Shown: positions 1-13,747, numbered from the stretch's first letter. The stretch is 64,000 bases of DNA from Paraspadella gotoi (GCA_051294375.1 CM119266.1:15030999-15094998); one strand, 5' to 3'. The notes: generated by a model from the sequence alone, not told the origin. A program made the numbers and translations.

Positions 1-640
1 CTGCGAGAAAATCTTTATAACATTTTTTTTTTGAAAACAAAAATAATATTTCTCCTTTCCTATTCCATTTTTCCCACCAATGTAAAGGCCAATGCCATAA
101 TATGGATTTCAAGCTATTGTGAACTGTGTGGTAAATAGGGAAAGTAAATTCATCCATACTTTTCTTTAAAGTATTTGCAAGTTTTAAAAACCAACAAAGC
201 AAAAAAAGAAACCTTCAAAAAATCCGCGAATCTCTTTGTCGCCATCGAAATCCAAAATCGGGAAACTCTCTTCCACGAAATTTTGTACGCCAAATTCCGA
301 AAAAAAACCCAATTTTTTTTTTCTCGTTCGCGCGTTCGACGTCCGACGAAACACCGAAATCAAATAGCGCCATCTCTCGCTTTCATATTCATGACGCCGG
401 CAAAAAATTTTGGTAAAAACGAAAAGAGAGAAAAAAAGAGTAAAGAAAGAAAAAGAGAAGGGAAAAACGCTCACGTGAAAGTTGGAACTAATTAGGCACT
501 GGATCGTTATGTTTATGTTTATTGTTATGGGAAGTCATCTGCGCACAGCGATTGGAAATCGAGACAGGCGCGCGCACCCGGCGGCCGACGAGCGCATCTC
601 AACCTACTTATGCATGCGATTTTCAATTCTTTTTTACCAG
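1..640. other. Non-coding, no feature seen
   Basis: AT-rich sequence. Short open frames have no recognisable domain. Confidence 0.6.
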
Positions 641-644
641 AATT

Positions 645-688
645 GATATCTCTCTCTCTCTCTGCTCTCTCTCTACTCTCTCTCTCTG

Positions 689-723
<35 letters not shown>

Positions 724-750
724 TCTTCTCTCTCTCTCTCTCTCAAATCG
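645..750. repeat. (CT)n microsatellite
   Basis: Imperfect CT tract with TG and TT interruptions. Confidence 0.95.
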
Positions 751-1174
751 ATAACTTCTTCTGTTCTCTCCGCTTCCTTGAAACTAATCCAGGATCATTA
801 AGTCATAAATATTCGATTTATCTTTGATGTCGGTTATGTAAAAGTGAAAATGTATTGAGATGGAAAAAGAGGATAAGGCGAGAAAGTAGAACATCGAAGC
901 AGGAAAACAAATATCAAACTGGATTGGAAAATTTTATTCTCGAAGAGCGCCTACGTTGAACCATCCATTGAGAACACAAAGGTTTAATAACGTTAATATA
1001 ATAATATTTTAAAGTATTTAACCTAGGTTTTAGTTTAAAAAACGAAAAAATCAAAACCGACCAATCCAGAAATCGTTTCGACATCATTGGTACATGGTTT
1101 GCCGGAGGAGTAACATTGGTGAAGCAATAAATGCCACGGCAGTCATTTTGGCTAATCCTTGCGAACCGAGGTTG

Positions 1175-1175
<1 letters not shown>

Positions 1176-1220
<45 letters not shown>

Positions 1221-1242
1221 GAGAGAGAGAGAGAGAGAGAGA
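1176..1242. repeat. (GA)n microsatellite
   Basis: Imperfect GA tract. Confidence 0.95.
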
Positions 1243-1476
1243 AGACAGACATATCCTACAATGGTCGGATTTATGGCCTCGCTTTCTCGATGTGGGGTCC
1301 CGCAGCGGCATTCTCGATTTCTGGTACAAACCGCGATCAAACAAACGTTACGGGGCGGTTTCGGTCGATAAATTCAAACGGAAGGACAAGCGGCGGCAGA
1401 TCCGCGTGCTGTTTTCTCCTATCATGCGGCGGCGGGTCGGCGCCGGCGAGCGCTGGAGGGAGAGAAGAGCGAAACG

Positions 1477-1483
<7 letters not shown>

Positions 1484-1556
<73 letters not shown>
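1484..1556. repeat. (GA)n microsatellite
   Basis: GA tract interrupted by ATGGAGAA. Confidence 0.95.
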
Positions 1557-1558
<2 letters not shown>

Positions 1559-3473
1559 GACAAAGGACGTGGCCCAAGATGGCGTCGGAAAGAGAGAAGA
1601 GTAACGATCGCTTCAATGAAAAGTAATCGATGATGACGGGTGGAAATCTTAAAGTGGAATTCCGGGATGAAGAGTGAAATGTAATGTGATTATGAATAAT
1701 TTAATTAGTGTTATATTTGGAAAAACTTTTTAAAAAAAAAGCCGTCCCGAGGGAAAAAAATTAACTAAATAAGTTAGCCCACAGCGTAATAAACATAATA
1801 TATTAATACATTTAATTAGACAGCCGATCCTAGAAAACTCGAAAACGAAGAAGTATGGCATTCAAAATCCCTCACAGTTTGGATTCTGGCGAACCGTAAC
1901 GGTAGTAGCGGATATTCCAAATGTCTTGCTGATCCAACAGCTATCCCCGCGCCGCACGGCTGAGATCCCATCGTCGCTCCCCACACAATAAGGCCCTTTT
2001 GTCGCCCCGAATATAAAGCTATGGAGTGAGTGAGTACCCGACTGAGGTAGCGGTCACTCGAACCAGAGGCGCCAGACGTAGGGTGATGTTGACCGAAGCG
2101 ATTGCGACATCGTCGATTCACACGGCTGCGAGTGACGCGCGCTTAGAAAAGTTATAGGGTAAGTTTTGACGGTTATGGTCACGTGATTACCCTACCTTGA
2201 GAAAACAAAACTGTGAATCATGCAAATGTAGCGATTGTTTTTTTTTTTGCATCTTGAAAATCCACCTCATTCAAGAGAGTTATCAGCAAGCATGTTAATC
2301 GAATTGTGTCGCATTTCCTCACGCTTTTCTTTTGCTTTTTTTCAAAAGTTGCACAGTGCGCTTTTCTTTCTAACATTTTATTCGGCGCAGTGCTCGATTC
2401 ACTAGATAGTGGCCTCCAGCTTCTTGGTTAGCCCCTGAACATTATCAAACGTGTCAGTTATGTCCCCTTTTCATTATATTATTGTAATTTAATTAGATTG
2501 ACATCACTCTTATCATGAGATGTAAAAAGATAATTTGTCCTCTGCCGCTATTGTTGATATGTATTATTTTTTCTTTTACCCAAACTTTTGGACTGTAAAA
2601 TAAAGGAAAATAGTTGAAGACCCTGAACACAATTTACAATTCTTTTTTAAACTTCTTTTATAAAAACATTATTCGGGAAATTTTAATCTTTTGTTTTTTT
2701 ACAAGAATCTCTCTTTGTCCCCTGCAGAATCTACAGCGACAATTGACGCAAGCTCGCTATCCATTCATCACCAATCGGAAATCGAAAATTTTCTGTTTCG
2801 ACCGATTATTTGACCTTTACGAAATCAATCCACGACGAATTGTTGAGTTTTACTATGAAATTCGTTCCCCGTCAGTGTCGCCTTCTGGTGATCATTTGTC
2901 GTCTTTCGTTTCGTCTATTGGCAGGTCGTGAAGTTTGACGGACTTTAGTTAGGTGGAAAGGAGGGATGTAAGGGGAGAAGGGGAAATATGGACATGAAAG
3001 GAATGAAGGAAGAATCGCGGTTTAAATTGATTTTGAGTTCATTCACCCTAATGTTGACTAATGATAATTTTAAGAGAATATTTTCAAACACAGATCAAAT
3101 AATTTGATAAAAACCTTGTAAATAAGAAAAACAATAAAAATATCATAATGTTACGAAAAAGATAATATAAAAAATCATTTTTCAAGCAAAACTAAAAGCT
3201 TGGTGATATCACACAAAGATATTATTGGTTCATGAATAAGTAAAAGCAGAGGTTGATTTTCGTAAATCGAAGCGAGAAGGATTATCGGATGAAAATAGGA
3301 GGTAAGGAAAGCGGTTATGACTAAGTTTGATTCGTTTGGGTGAGTTAAGTGGGTGAGTCGTGCGGCGGATTAAGTTCCCCCTTTTCACGAAAGCAGACGA
3401 GAAATCGGGAACAAAAAAAAGTTAATGAAAAGAAAAACCAGACGAAAACTCATTAAGGAAACTCGAGGGCCTG
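1557..3473. other. Non-coding, no gene recognised
   Basis: A-rich and complex sequence. A possible Pol III B-box-like motif on the minus strand near 2,052-2,064 and one CACGTG site at 2,181 are the only motifs noted. The 2,614-2,931 open frame follows a pyrimidine-rich CTGCAG but resembles nothing I know. Confidence 0.55.
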
Positions 3474-3475
3474 TG

Positions 3476-3524
<49 letters not shown>

Positions 3525-3530
3525 TTTCTC
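3474..3530. repeat. (CT)n microsatellite
   Basis: CT tract with TTT slips. Confidence 0.95.
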
Positions 3531-3662
3531 TTTCTAAACATCGGGGTACGGTATTTCGACAGAAGAGGCTGTCAGAATTTGTCTTTTAACAAAAGAATTA
3601 GCGACTCGATCGAAATTTCTTTAACTTTTTCGCTTTTTATTTAAAAAAAAAAGTTCCTCAAC

Positions 3663-3663
<1 letters not shown>

Positions 3664-3717
<54 letters not shown>

Positions 3718-3731
3718 TCGTCGTCGTCGTG
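3664..3731. repeat. (CGT)n triplet microsatellite
   Basis: About 22 CGT units with one CAT. Confidence 0.95.
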
Positions 3732-4040
3732 ATTTTAATCCACAAAGTCTGGTATTCAAATGAGGCCCCCGATTCGGAGATTTGCGTTTTTGAATATTCC
3801 GCCGTCGAGGTTTAAAGCCACTCACCGCGCCCACCCCCCCAACATCCTTTTATTTTTTTAGTTGTTGTCGTTGTCGTCGTCGTGATTGACGTTTTTAATT
3901 TTTGCCGACCTCGCTCTCCGTGGATTCTCTCTCCTCTCGTTTTCCTCTCTCTCTCTCTCTCTCTCTCTTCTTTTTCTCTCCCGGCAACATGGTTTCGCTA
4001 ATCTCGCCATAACCCTTTGTTCCCGGCGGCTGCGACCCTA

Positions 4041-4089
4041 TAGCGAGTTGCGAGAACCGATAGCGAGTTGAGAAAGCGATAGCGAGTTG
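4041..4089. repeat. Three ~20-bp tandem units
   Basis: TAGCGAGTTG at 4,041, 4,061 and 4,080, each followed by a similar spacer. Confidence 0.7.
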
Positions 4090-4567
4090 CTCTAGTGATT
4101 TTTAAATTTGGAAAAGCGAAAGAAAATTCCTAAGGAATAATGAGTCGATCCAGCGAGTTGTGCAAGCAATCGCTAACTGCGATGAGGTTTCAAAAAGTAA
4201 AAAAAGTACGCAAAGATTTTAAATACCAAATTGCAGAAAATGAAAGTCAATCACTCAAAGCTAAAAGGTAAAAATCCTGATCCTCGATTAAAATTCTTAC
4301 TGCGATCAAAAGTTTTTTAGAGCGCCCCTACCGGCAAGGTTGCTAGACGCGGTTTTCTTTTGTCCTTTTGTCCTGTTTAGTTTGATTATTTCGTCTCCCT
4401 TTTCCTTGAAAATGAGAAAACGGGAAAATCTTACTTTAATTGCGGCTTCTACCTTAATCTCCTTTCTTCCTTCTAAAAAACGGGGTCGATTATTGAAAAA
4501 AATTCTCGAAACAAAAACGTAACCATTTTCTTTCCGAAAAAAACGTGAAATTTGCCGATAAAACCAA

Positions 4568-4785
<218 letters not shown>

Positions 4786-5292
4786 TCTGGCGTAAGCTTC
4801 GCATTATTTAAATAAAGCTCCTAGCCTTTATTGCGAAGAGAGAATGAAAAAAAAAAGTCGAATTCTTTTCGATATATCCAATTTGCATATTTCCGAAAAA
4901 ACGATATCGGCTGCGTTCTCATGAATCTCATCTAATTTGATGTACGGCCCCAAATCAATTTTAACTCTGTCGTAAAAAACAGGAAAATAAAACTAAAAAA
5001 TAAAATCAGGAAATAAATTAATGGAAAAGAAATTATTTGACGTTGATTCAAAGAGTTTGGAATGATGAGGGGCTCCTTTCGATTAAAAAAATAATACCCG
5101 GACAGCGAACCGAGAGCGTGAAGATGAGGAAGAGGAGAAATAGAGAGAACAGAGAGACAGAGAGAGAGAGAGGGAAAGGGAAAAATTCAATGAAATTACC
5201 CTTTTTTTTGTGTTTTAATTTGTTTAATTTTATTTATTTCCGATACCGACGACCATCGGCTTCCGTTTAAAAGGGGCGTTTGTGGCCTCGAA

Positions 5293-5395
<103 letters not shown>

Positions 5396-5670
5396 GAAAA
5401 TTTCATTTTCCATCGGAGCGCATCTAAATTAGGTTACAGTTTTTGTCAAACGATTGCGTTTTTTTCTGGGATGGAAAGGAGGGAGTCGAGAGGAAAGGCT
5501 CCAATTTTGGCCTCACCTCACTTTTTCTCCCTCTCTACTCATCAAACTTACCCCGTCTCCTTTCTCCCTTCCATCGAACCTTTGCCCCCATCGACTCAGC
5601 GATTTTATTGGCAATTTTGTCCAAATTCATCATATTTTCTCCTTTCTGTCGCTATATAGCTGTTTTTTGG

Positions 5671-5801
5671 TCTCTCTCTCTCTCTCTCNNNNNNNNNNNN
5701 NNNNNNNNNNNNNNNNNNNNNNNNNNNNNNAAGAGAGAGATTCCCTCTCTCTCTCTCTCTCTTCTCTCTCTCTCGTCTGCTCTCTCTCTCTCTCTCTCTC
5801 T
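5671..5801. repeat. CT/GA tracts flanking an N gap
   Basis: CT up to 5,688, N gap 5,689-5,730, a short GA piece, then CT to 5,801. The strand switch across the gap suggests a misjoin or an inverted tract. Confidence 0.85.
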
Positions 5802-6133
5802 CTTTTCAATTTCAATTCATATTTTTTAATCCTTTCTTTTTCTCCCCTCTCCTTCTCGGTCGTCGGTACATTTTTTTCATTCCCGTTCTCGAAATAAACC
5901 AACGGCCTTAATGACGTCGCCGGTCCAACGACGCCGCGACTCTCGTCAGGCGTCGCTTTAGCGCCGCCCAACCCCTCGTCACCCCGGGCGGTTCGATCCA
6001 GACGTCGCCTTTGTCGCCACGCCTCCCTTCCACGCTGCAGGTTTCCGGTCGACGTAGCGCTTTGTTTCGTAACGACGACGTAGGGAGTTTTTGGTTACAA
6101 TTAGTCAAAATTATGACGTCGTAAAAACTGTGG

Positions 6134-6177
6134 GAGAGAGAAAGAGAGAGAGAGGGAAGGGAGGGATGGAGGAAGAG

Positions 6178-6262
<85 letters not shown>
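6134..6262. repeat. (GA)n microsatellite
   Basis: Imperfect, then pure, GA tract. Confidence 0.95.
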
Positions 6263-6264
<2 letters not shown>

Positions 6265-6822
6265 GGTTTCTGCTGATGCCGCGAATTCATTATTTTTTCC
6301 GATGTAATTTAAAAAGTGGCGGTGCGAAAATGACCACGACAAGGGTGGCGGGGTTGGCAGGGGTGAACACGAGGTCAGCGGTGCTGTGGAGAAGGAGCGA
6401 TAGGGAAAGAGTGTTAGGAGACCTTATACTGTGTTCGACTGTTTGTTTATATTAGAGTTGTTTCTAGGTCAGGGTTAATATGTAAAAGCTGGCTGGTGCA
6501 GATATCACTTACCTTGCCCCAGTTGGCGGTGAGAGAGGTGACGGCCAAATTACAGTGGAATCGTATCAAAGTGGCGAGGCATAGGCGATTCCACCGCCGC
6601 TTGGTGGCGTCGGCGACGACAGAGCCGCGGCGCCGGGGTTCGGGAGTGTCGCCCCGAATTAGATGGAGATTGGATGTTAGAAGCGGCGGCGTTGTTCGGC
6701 GTCCCCGTCGTCGCCCGGCGCCATTAATGCCGAGGGCAGAATTTTTGTTTGAAAAACTAAACCGAGGATGTCCTTTCACTCTTTATGCTAATTTGCGCTT
6801 TTACTGGTAACTTGAATCTCTT

Positions 6823-6828
<6 letters not shown>

Positions 6829-6883
<55 letters not shown>

Positions 6884-6890
6884 CTCTCCT
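6829..6890. repeat. (CT)n microsatellite
   Basis: CT tract. Confidence 0.95.
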
Positions 6891-8350
6891 AATTTGTACC
6901 ACCCAACGGCCCAGACCGCTGGGTTCTCTCCTTCTCTCTCCCCTCCTCGTCTGATTCGACCGAATTTTATTGCAAATGAATTTGGGATTTTGTTATTCTA
7001 ATCCATTAAAACACCGGCAGAGGGAGGGAGGGAGAGATTGGATCCGCCAGATTTTTTTTATCCCAAATTCGCTTAATTAAAATCTTTCTTTTTTCTTCTT
7101 TTTTTTTCCGCGGCCAAGAAAGATCTTAAAACTTTTTAGTTAAAATAAAATCGAGAGAGAGTGAGAGAGAAAGATACTGTACGTTAGAAAATGTATACTC
7201 AGAAAGAGAAAAATCGGCATTTTTAAAAAGAGAGAAAAAAAAAGAAAGAATTAATACTATCCGTAAGAGAGAAAGAGAGAGCGAATTTTTTAAGTGGAAA
7301 TCGAGGAAGGAGATTATTTAGAGTTTTTCGACTTTTCTATTTATTTTATGGTAGTAATAACTTTTTTTCTGCGCATTTCCCATTATTGGCGGGTGACCTT
7401 TGAGTTAATCAGGAGGCTTAGCGTTTCCTCGTTCGTAAATTGAAAAACCGAAAATTTTCTAATCAAAATCCGAGAATAGAATCGAAAAAAAAGGGGAAAA
7501 AAAGGCGGAGGAGACTTTTTTTAAACTAGAAAACATAAATAAAAACAATTTAAACGTACCTATAAATTAAGGAAAGACAGAGGAAAAGAATAAATAAAAG
7601 GGGCGAGATAAAAATCAGAGGAAGATTGTTTTGATTAATATTTTTTTCTACTTTTGATTCTATGAATATTAATTAATTTATCTCTTGTTTATAATTTTAT
7701 TTTCATTATTCATTCCACGCGTTGACTTAAGAGAATCAGTGAGGGGAGCGCGACTCTCTAGGTGGTCCCGTAGGCGTTCGTTGCCTTCGAATATCGAATC
7801 TCCGAAATCGAATCCTGCGCTCGATCGGGGCCTCGAAGGGACTTTAGGCAAGCCTTTATCATGCTCGTTATGGGCCGCGTAATTACATTCCTTCTATAGT
7901 CAATAAGGGGTTTTATCAATTAGAATTTAGAGTTTGATTTATTTTCCTAATCGTAAAATTAGTTCTTGTTAAGTGAATGAACGAAAAAACTTTATTTGAT
8001 TATCACGCCAGAAGCTTCTAAAAGAGTACGTAATTATTGGCTAAGCTAAATTCTAAATAATGAGTGATTTATTCTAACACCCATAACAACTTTGACTAAT
8101 TGTTAACTCGGGGTCAATTTTTATAGTCTCTCGATGTGAGATAAAAATTTAAAACAATAATTTTCGTTTCTAGACGTCTGATTGATCAAATAAATTTTTT
8201 TAACTCGAAATTCTTTGATTACTAATTTCACCAAGTGAACCCACCTGAGCAACAGGGTAAGGTCGACATTCGATCCGGGATGCCGCGACCCTTCCTCGCC
8301 CCCGTCGACTTTTTGCCTTAATGACGGGAACTCATTACGAGACCTTCCTA

Positions 8351-8351
<1 letters not shown>
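6891..8351. other. AT-rich non-coding stretch
   Basis: Poly-A/T and short GA runs. No gene seen. Confidence 0.6.

Positions 8352-8426
<75 letters not shown>
8352..8426. repeat. (CT)n microsatellite
   Basis: Pure CT, about 75 bp. Confidence 0.97.
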
Positions 8427-8431
<5 letters not shown>

Positions 8432-10069
8432 CTCGCCCCCTCTGCGCCGTCGGGAGGGGGTCCGAAGCCTCGGGTTTCCCAAAATCTCTTTCCTTTGGGG
8501 TTTTTAATTAACCCTTGGGTCGATAAGCGCCGCTTGGTTGGATTATAACCGATAAAACCGGACGAAACTGCAGTTCGCACTGAATATTCATTGGGTTATA
8601 TTCAGAAAATTGAGGCTAAAAAACGCTGCAGCTCTGCGTTGGAACAGTTGCGCAACAGCTAGTTCAAATGACGGTTTTCCGCTCAATGAGCATTGGCAGT
8701 ATTTGCCTGTTCGGTTTTTTTGCAATGTTAAATAGAGACGCAAAGATTGATATATTTATTCGCACTTACCTCAACCAAGATTAATTCCTCCCTCTTTTAT
8801 TCCAAGAATCAAAGTCATTGTGTCCCCCAATCTTGCGCCACTGTACCAGATTAGGATAAATATATAATCATTGACGTCTTTACTTTTCCCCTCTCGTCTT
8901 TGTCTGGCAGAATCTGCTTCCTTGCCACAATGCACTGTGCCACCGAGTCTCATTCACTGTGCAGCATGCGCTTATCTCTCGTCTCTCTGCCGAAGATTAG
9001 AAGAGATCATTCACCGGCAACGCGTCGGCGTCGAGTCCTCGATATGCCTCGATTGTCTATTTATTAATGCGTTTAGAACATAAGCGGATTCTATCATAAT
9101 TCCCGTCACGCACCTGAGAGAGAGAAAGAGAGAGAGAGCGCGAGACGATAGAACGTCGAAGAGATCGCGATACCGAGTGAATGAGTGAGATCGAAAACAG
9201 AATAAAGCGATCCCTTGAAAATAATGCTTTTTATGCGAAGCAGCGCGAAAATATTATCTGAAAATGTGGAAACCATGGAACGAGGTGACCAAGTTCATTA
9301 ATTTTTGCTTTATGTCATAAAGCTTGACTTTTTTTATAATAAAATATGGGTCGTTTTCATAAAATCAGTTTCAACCTTAAATTTACAGGGATGAACAGTC
9401 GAGATATAGTCGCTGCACCGGTGGTCTATGTCAGGTTCTGAATAACTCTCTCTCTCTCTCTCTCTCTCTCTAAACCGATAGCAGGAGAGTGAGATAGTAG
9501 ATGAGATGCATGTGTACACAGATCGAGGAGATAAGAGAGAGAAGGGGTGAACTTGATGAACGAGTAGACGAGGAGTATGAAGACGAGAGAGGAGAGAGAG
9601 TAAAGAACGACGAGAGAGGAGAGACACACCGATATAGAATGTATAGGGCCAGCGGCCCAAGACCTAAGTCGCGGGAGTAGAGAGAGTGGAGGAGGTAGAC
9701 GGCGAAGATTCCATATATGAGAGTACGATTATCGCTCCGCCAGGATTTTGGGGAATTATAAATGGCGTCTCGAGTACTTATGGAGCGGGACAGAGAAGCA
9801 CGAGAGAAAGAAGAGAGAAGGAGAGAGAGAGAGTTCAGTCACGCAGCACGGCGCATACATGAGTACGGTGAAGAGAGTCGAAGAGAGGATATAGGCAGAA
9901 TATATTGCACACAAGACAAGAGTATAACGAGATAAGAGATAGACTTGCTGCTACTTTACCTATAAAATTTATGTTAGTATGTGAAGCATGAGATAGACTT
10001 GACATCTTCCTGATAGCGAGCAATTTTATAATATTATTATATAATATATTGTTATGCTTTGAGTATCAT
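8427..10069. other. Non-coding stretch
   Basis: Mixed sequence with minor GA/CT pieces (9,117-9,138; 9,447-9,472; 9,780-9,832). No gene seen. Confidence 0.55.
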
Positions 10070-10230
10070 AAGATAGAAAAGGTAGTAGAATAATTTCATT
10101 GCTGATGTTGATACCTATCAAGAAGAGCGAATTTAAAAATGACTTCTTTCTACGCTAATATCAACAAAAAGAAAGTCAACGCGGCCGCCGTTTTCCCGGC
10201 AGATGGCTTCCGCATGCCCAATCTCATCGC
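10070..10230. repeat. Direct duplication, copy A
   Basis: About 160 bp matching 11,611-11,775 in the same orientation. It includes a 46-bp perfectly shared block (10,127-10,172). The flanks outside do not match. Confidence 0.85.
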
Positions 10231-10527
10231 TGGCAAAAAAAGGTAATCGAGACCCCGCATAGATAAAACAAGTTTGTTTTTTTCTTCCATCAGCGCAGCG
10301 GGAGAACCAAAGGCTGAAAAATATCAAATGCCGCTGATCAGTTCGTGTGGCCAAACCTGCTCTATTCTTCTTTCTCTTTATTTTCTTTAAAATTCCTGCT
10401 TTTCCAACTTCAGCATTTATATCTTTTCTCTTTTTTTTTTTTGCACCCAGAAAAAGAGAAAGCGAAAACCAATTTTGGACGTTTTCATCGGAGGCCATTC
10501 ATGGATGACGCTAGTTTGGGAAAAACC

Positions 10528-10530
<3 letters not shown>

Positions 10531-10619
<89 letters not shown>
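10531..10619. repeat. (GA)n microsatellite
   Basis: Pure GA, about 88 bp. Confidence 0.97.
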
Positions 10620-10620
<1 letters not shown>

Positions 10621-10745
10621 CAGCAGCTGGTAATTTAACGTTTGGCTGCCTTAAAAGCGTCGATCTACAATTCACCTACAATTTACCTCCGCATTAGAAA
10701 TCGGTAATCGATTTCAGAACAATAATAATGGATCGACGGGTTTGG

Positions 10746-10748
<3 letters not shown>

Positions 10749-10818
<70 letters not shown>

Positions 10819-10828
10819 TGAGAGAGAG
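10749..10828. repeat. (GA)n microsatellite
   Basis: GA tract with AA and TG slips. Confidence 0.95.
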
Positions 10829-10979
10829 AATTTTAATTACCGGTTTTGGTTGGATTTTTGTCGAACGAAAATCAAGTAAATTAACATCCGTTGCGTGTGT
10901 GGAAAATGAGGCCCGATTTACACGCTGGCGGCTCAAATTACCTCTTTTATGTAACCAAATAAAAAAATTTTGTCTTGAG

Positions 10980-11030
10980 GGGGGAGGGAGGGAGAAGAGA
11001 GAGAGAGAGACGGAGAGGAGAGAGAGAAGA

Positions 11031-11061
<31 letters not shown>

Positions 11062-11109
11062 GAAGAAGAGAGAGAAGATGAGCATGAGAGAAGAGAAAGG
11101 AGAGGAGAA
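10980..11109. repeat. Degenerate GA-rich purine tract ending at an N gap
   Basis: Purine-only for most of its length; it runs into the gap 11,110-11,134. Confidence 0.9.
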
Positions 11110-11240
11110 NNNNNNNNNNNNNNNNNNNNNNNNNTGCACTCCACTCACCCCTTTCCCATCAACCCATCGCCCTTTGAGAAAGAAGAACTGGAGAAAAAAG
11201 GGATTCATTTTTTTGGAGAAGGAGAAAGTGAAAAATAATT

Positions 11241-11244
11241 ATGC

Positions 11245-11308
<64 letters not shown>

Positions 11309-11318
11309 TAGAGAGAGA
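11241..11318. repeat. (GA)n microsatellite
   Basis: Imperfect GA tract. Confidence 0.95.
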
Positions 11319-11447
11319 ATCCCCCTGAAAGGTAAGCCGCGCGCCAAAACAGGCGGAGAGCAGAAAATGAAGTCTCGCGGAAAATTCAAAAGATTTAAGA
11401 TTCTCTCGAATTTTGGGGGGAAATTATAAATGGCGGTTAAAAAGGGC

Positions 11448-11450
<3 letters not shown>

Positions 11451-11486
<36 letters not shown>

Positions 11487-11488
11487 GA

Positions 11489-11526
<38 letters not shown>
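11451..11526. repeat. (GA)n microsatellite
   Basis: Imperfect GA tract. Confidence 0.95.
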
Positions 11527-11531
<5 letters not shown>

Positions 11532-11610
11532 AGTAAAAAATAAAATAGAACTGCTCTAAGAGAGCGTGAGACTTGACTCTTCTGTTCGATTTAAATATAA
11601 ATAAGGAGAT

Positions 11611-11775
11611 CAAAAGATAGAAAAGGAAGTAAAAAAATTTCTTGGCTGATATTTCAAACCATCAAAGAAGAAAAGCGAATTTAAAAATGACTTCTTTCTA
11701 CGCTAATATCAACAAAAAGAAGTCAACCGGCCGAGCCGCCGGGTTTCCCGCAAGATGGCTTGCCGCGATTGCAAA
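11611..11775. repeat. Direct duplication, copy B
   Basis: Matches copy A at 10,070-10,230. The perfect block is 11,675-11,720; the rest differs mostly by small indels. Confidence 0.85.
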
Positions 11776-11993
11776 AAACCGTGATGGGGTTTTCGGGAGA
11801 GTCGGTTCGAAGGTGTGACTGGGGATGGGGTGATGAGCAGAGCGGTGAGAATAATTTGAGGATTCGTGTTATTGGCAGGTTTTCGAACGAGATGAAAAGA
11901 ATTCGAAATTTAATTTCGTTTTCTTCTGTCTTTTTGATAATTCAAAATTTCCCCTGATTTTTCGCTATTACCGCACGGAAGGTTTCGGGAGGC

Positions 11994-12051
<58 letters not shown>
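11994..12051. repeat. (GA)n microsatellite
   Basis: GA tract with one TA. Confidence 0.95.
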
Positions 12052-12054
<3 letters not shown>

Positions 12055-12734
12055 AAATTGAGAGATAAAAAAATATTCTTCTAAAATTGAAAAAATAGAG
12101 GGAAAACTGATTTTTACCTCGAAATTTATTTCTCGCAGAGAATGGAAAAATTATTTTCATTTTTCCCTTCTGTCTCTCTTTTCTGGTTTCAATTTACTTT
12201 CTTTAGATTGAAACGAAATTTTTCTGACGTTTGCTAATGACCAGAAAGCCTTTTTTATTTTCTCTTTATATTTACTAAAAAATAACATTTCGCGAAACTG
12301 GATTTCAAAAAAAAAAAAAAAGGAAATGAAAAAAATATTAGTATATTTCTTTTTTTTTTTAAATTTGAAGTCGCTGTTCCTGTTTGGAAAAACTAAATAA
12401 ATTTCAATATGATGTCCTAGATTATTTCCAAGTAATGTGTAAACGGAAAGAATGTAATGGAACTAAAGTGAAGCTTCTTACAAACCTCTTTTTATTTTAC
12501 TTAAAAGTAAATATAGATGCTTTAAATCTTAACTTGTTCTTCCGTCACAGACCTCGTTCTTATAACTCAAGTAAAACATTGGTGCTAGGCGGAGTACAAT
12601 ATAGTATTCCCCGATCTAATACTTAAGGGAGAGGTCTTTTCATACAATTGAAACATTCTTTGAAATATTATACCACTTCATTGATAGGGAAGCCAGGTAC
12701 TCTGGGAGTGTATAAACGGGACTGTGAGAGAGTC

Positions 12735-12852
12735 TTGATTGAAAGCTTGCAGGGACCTGCTATGTCATTATCTTGTAAGAGTGATGGAGGCTTAAAACCA
12801 CCAAATCCTGTCAGGGGCAAGATAGCTTATTTATTGAATGAATGGATAAATT
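12735..12852 (+). repeat. Dispersed repeat, copy 1
   Basis: A ~115-bp stretch with AAGCTTGCAG, TCTTGTAAGAGTGAT, TTAAACCACCA-like and CAAGATAGCTTATTTAT blocks, matched in inverted orientation at 43,295-43,420. It probably belongs to a transposon family, but no transposase is recognised. Two adjacent short open frames (12,384-12,893) are unidentified. Confidence 0.65.
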
Positions 12853-13323
12853 TTATATTGTTTGTACCAATTTCAAAGATAATGTTAATGTAACGTTACT
12901 GTAAAACGTAACCAATCAACCAAAACAGGATTTATCGAACTGAAGTCAAGCAAATTCTCTCTTATGCCACAGAAATAATAAAACGATATAGGATGACACG
13001 GCAGGGCTCGAGGCGCGGGGACGAAAGGCGAGCGGAAAGTGTGATCGAGGAGAGCAGTGGATCTGGTCTGTCGAAGTGAGGGATGAGCCGGACGAAAAAG
13101 TGATGGTCAGAAATACGTCCTTCCCTCCCGAGGTTTGCCTCAATATATTTGGCAAACAAGGGGGATCGTCCCTCGTGCGAAATGGGAGGTGGACGTTGTA
13201 GGGGAAGGGGAGGAAGCCGATCTCCAAACACGTCGGGAGGGGGCCGACCGATCGAGCAGCGCGTGGCAGGCCTTTCCCATGAAAGTACGAGTCGGGACGA
13301 AGGCCTCGACTTCTTATTTGAAC

Positions 13324-13325
<2 letters not shown>

Positions 13326-13374
<49 letters not shown>
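13326..13374. repeat. (CT)n microsatellite
   Basis: Pure CT tract. Confidence 0.95.
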
Positions 13375-13377
<3 letters not shown>

Positions 13378-13442
13378 GATCGGCGCAATCGTGATTGACA
13401 GCCGCTGCCGATTTCACATTCATCGACTTGCGTGATGTCACG

Positions 13443-13481
13443 CCTCTCTCCTCTCTCTCATCTTTCTCTCTCTCTCTCTCT

Positions 13482-13529
<48 letters not shown>

Positions 13530-13540
13530 CTCTCTTCTCT
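13443..13540. repeat. (CT)n microsatellite
   Basis: CT tract with CAT and CC interruptions. Confidence 0.95.
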
Positions 13541-13747
13541 GCGCTCAGCGCGTCCATAGATTTATGTGAACACGACAGTGAACGATGCCCAAAAAAGGAA
13601 GTTGAGTGTTCGACCGGGGGAAGATTCTCTGCTGTCCCGAATCGTCCCCCCCTCCCATCTCCCTTCACGTTCACGAGGAGGAGACAAAAACTCAACGTTG
13701 AGACGAACGATAAAACTACATTGCGTGCAATGAACATAGAAGGAGAG

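Noticed and set aside
2046-2066. tRNA or SINE with a B box (GGTTCGAGTGACC on minus)
   Set aside because: One base off the B-box consensus; no A box or cloverleaf found nearby.
2614-2931. Possible internal exon after CCCCTGCAG
   Set aside because: Good acceptor-like context, but the protein resembles no family and no donor or partner exon is seen.
12384-12893. Two adjacent short proteins, possibly a transposase remnant
   Set aside because: No catalytic motif or known domain; kept only as part of a dispersed repeat.
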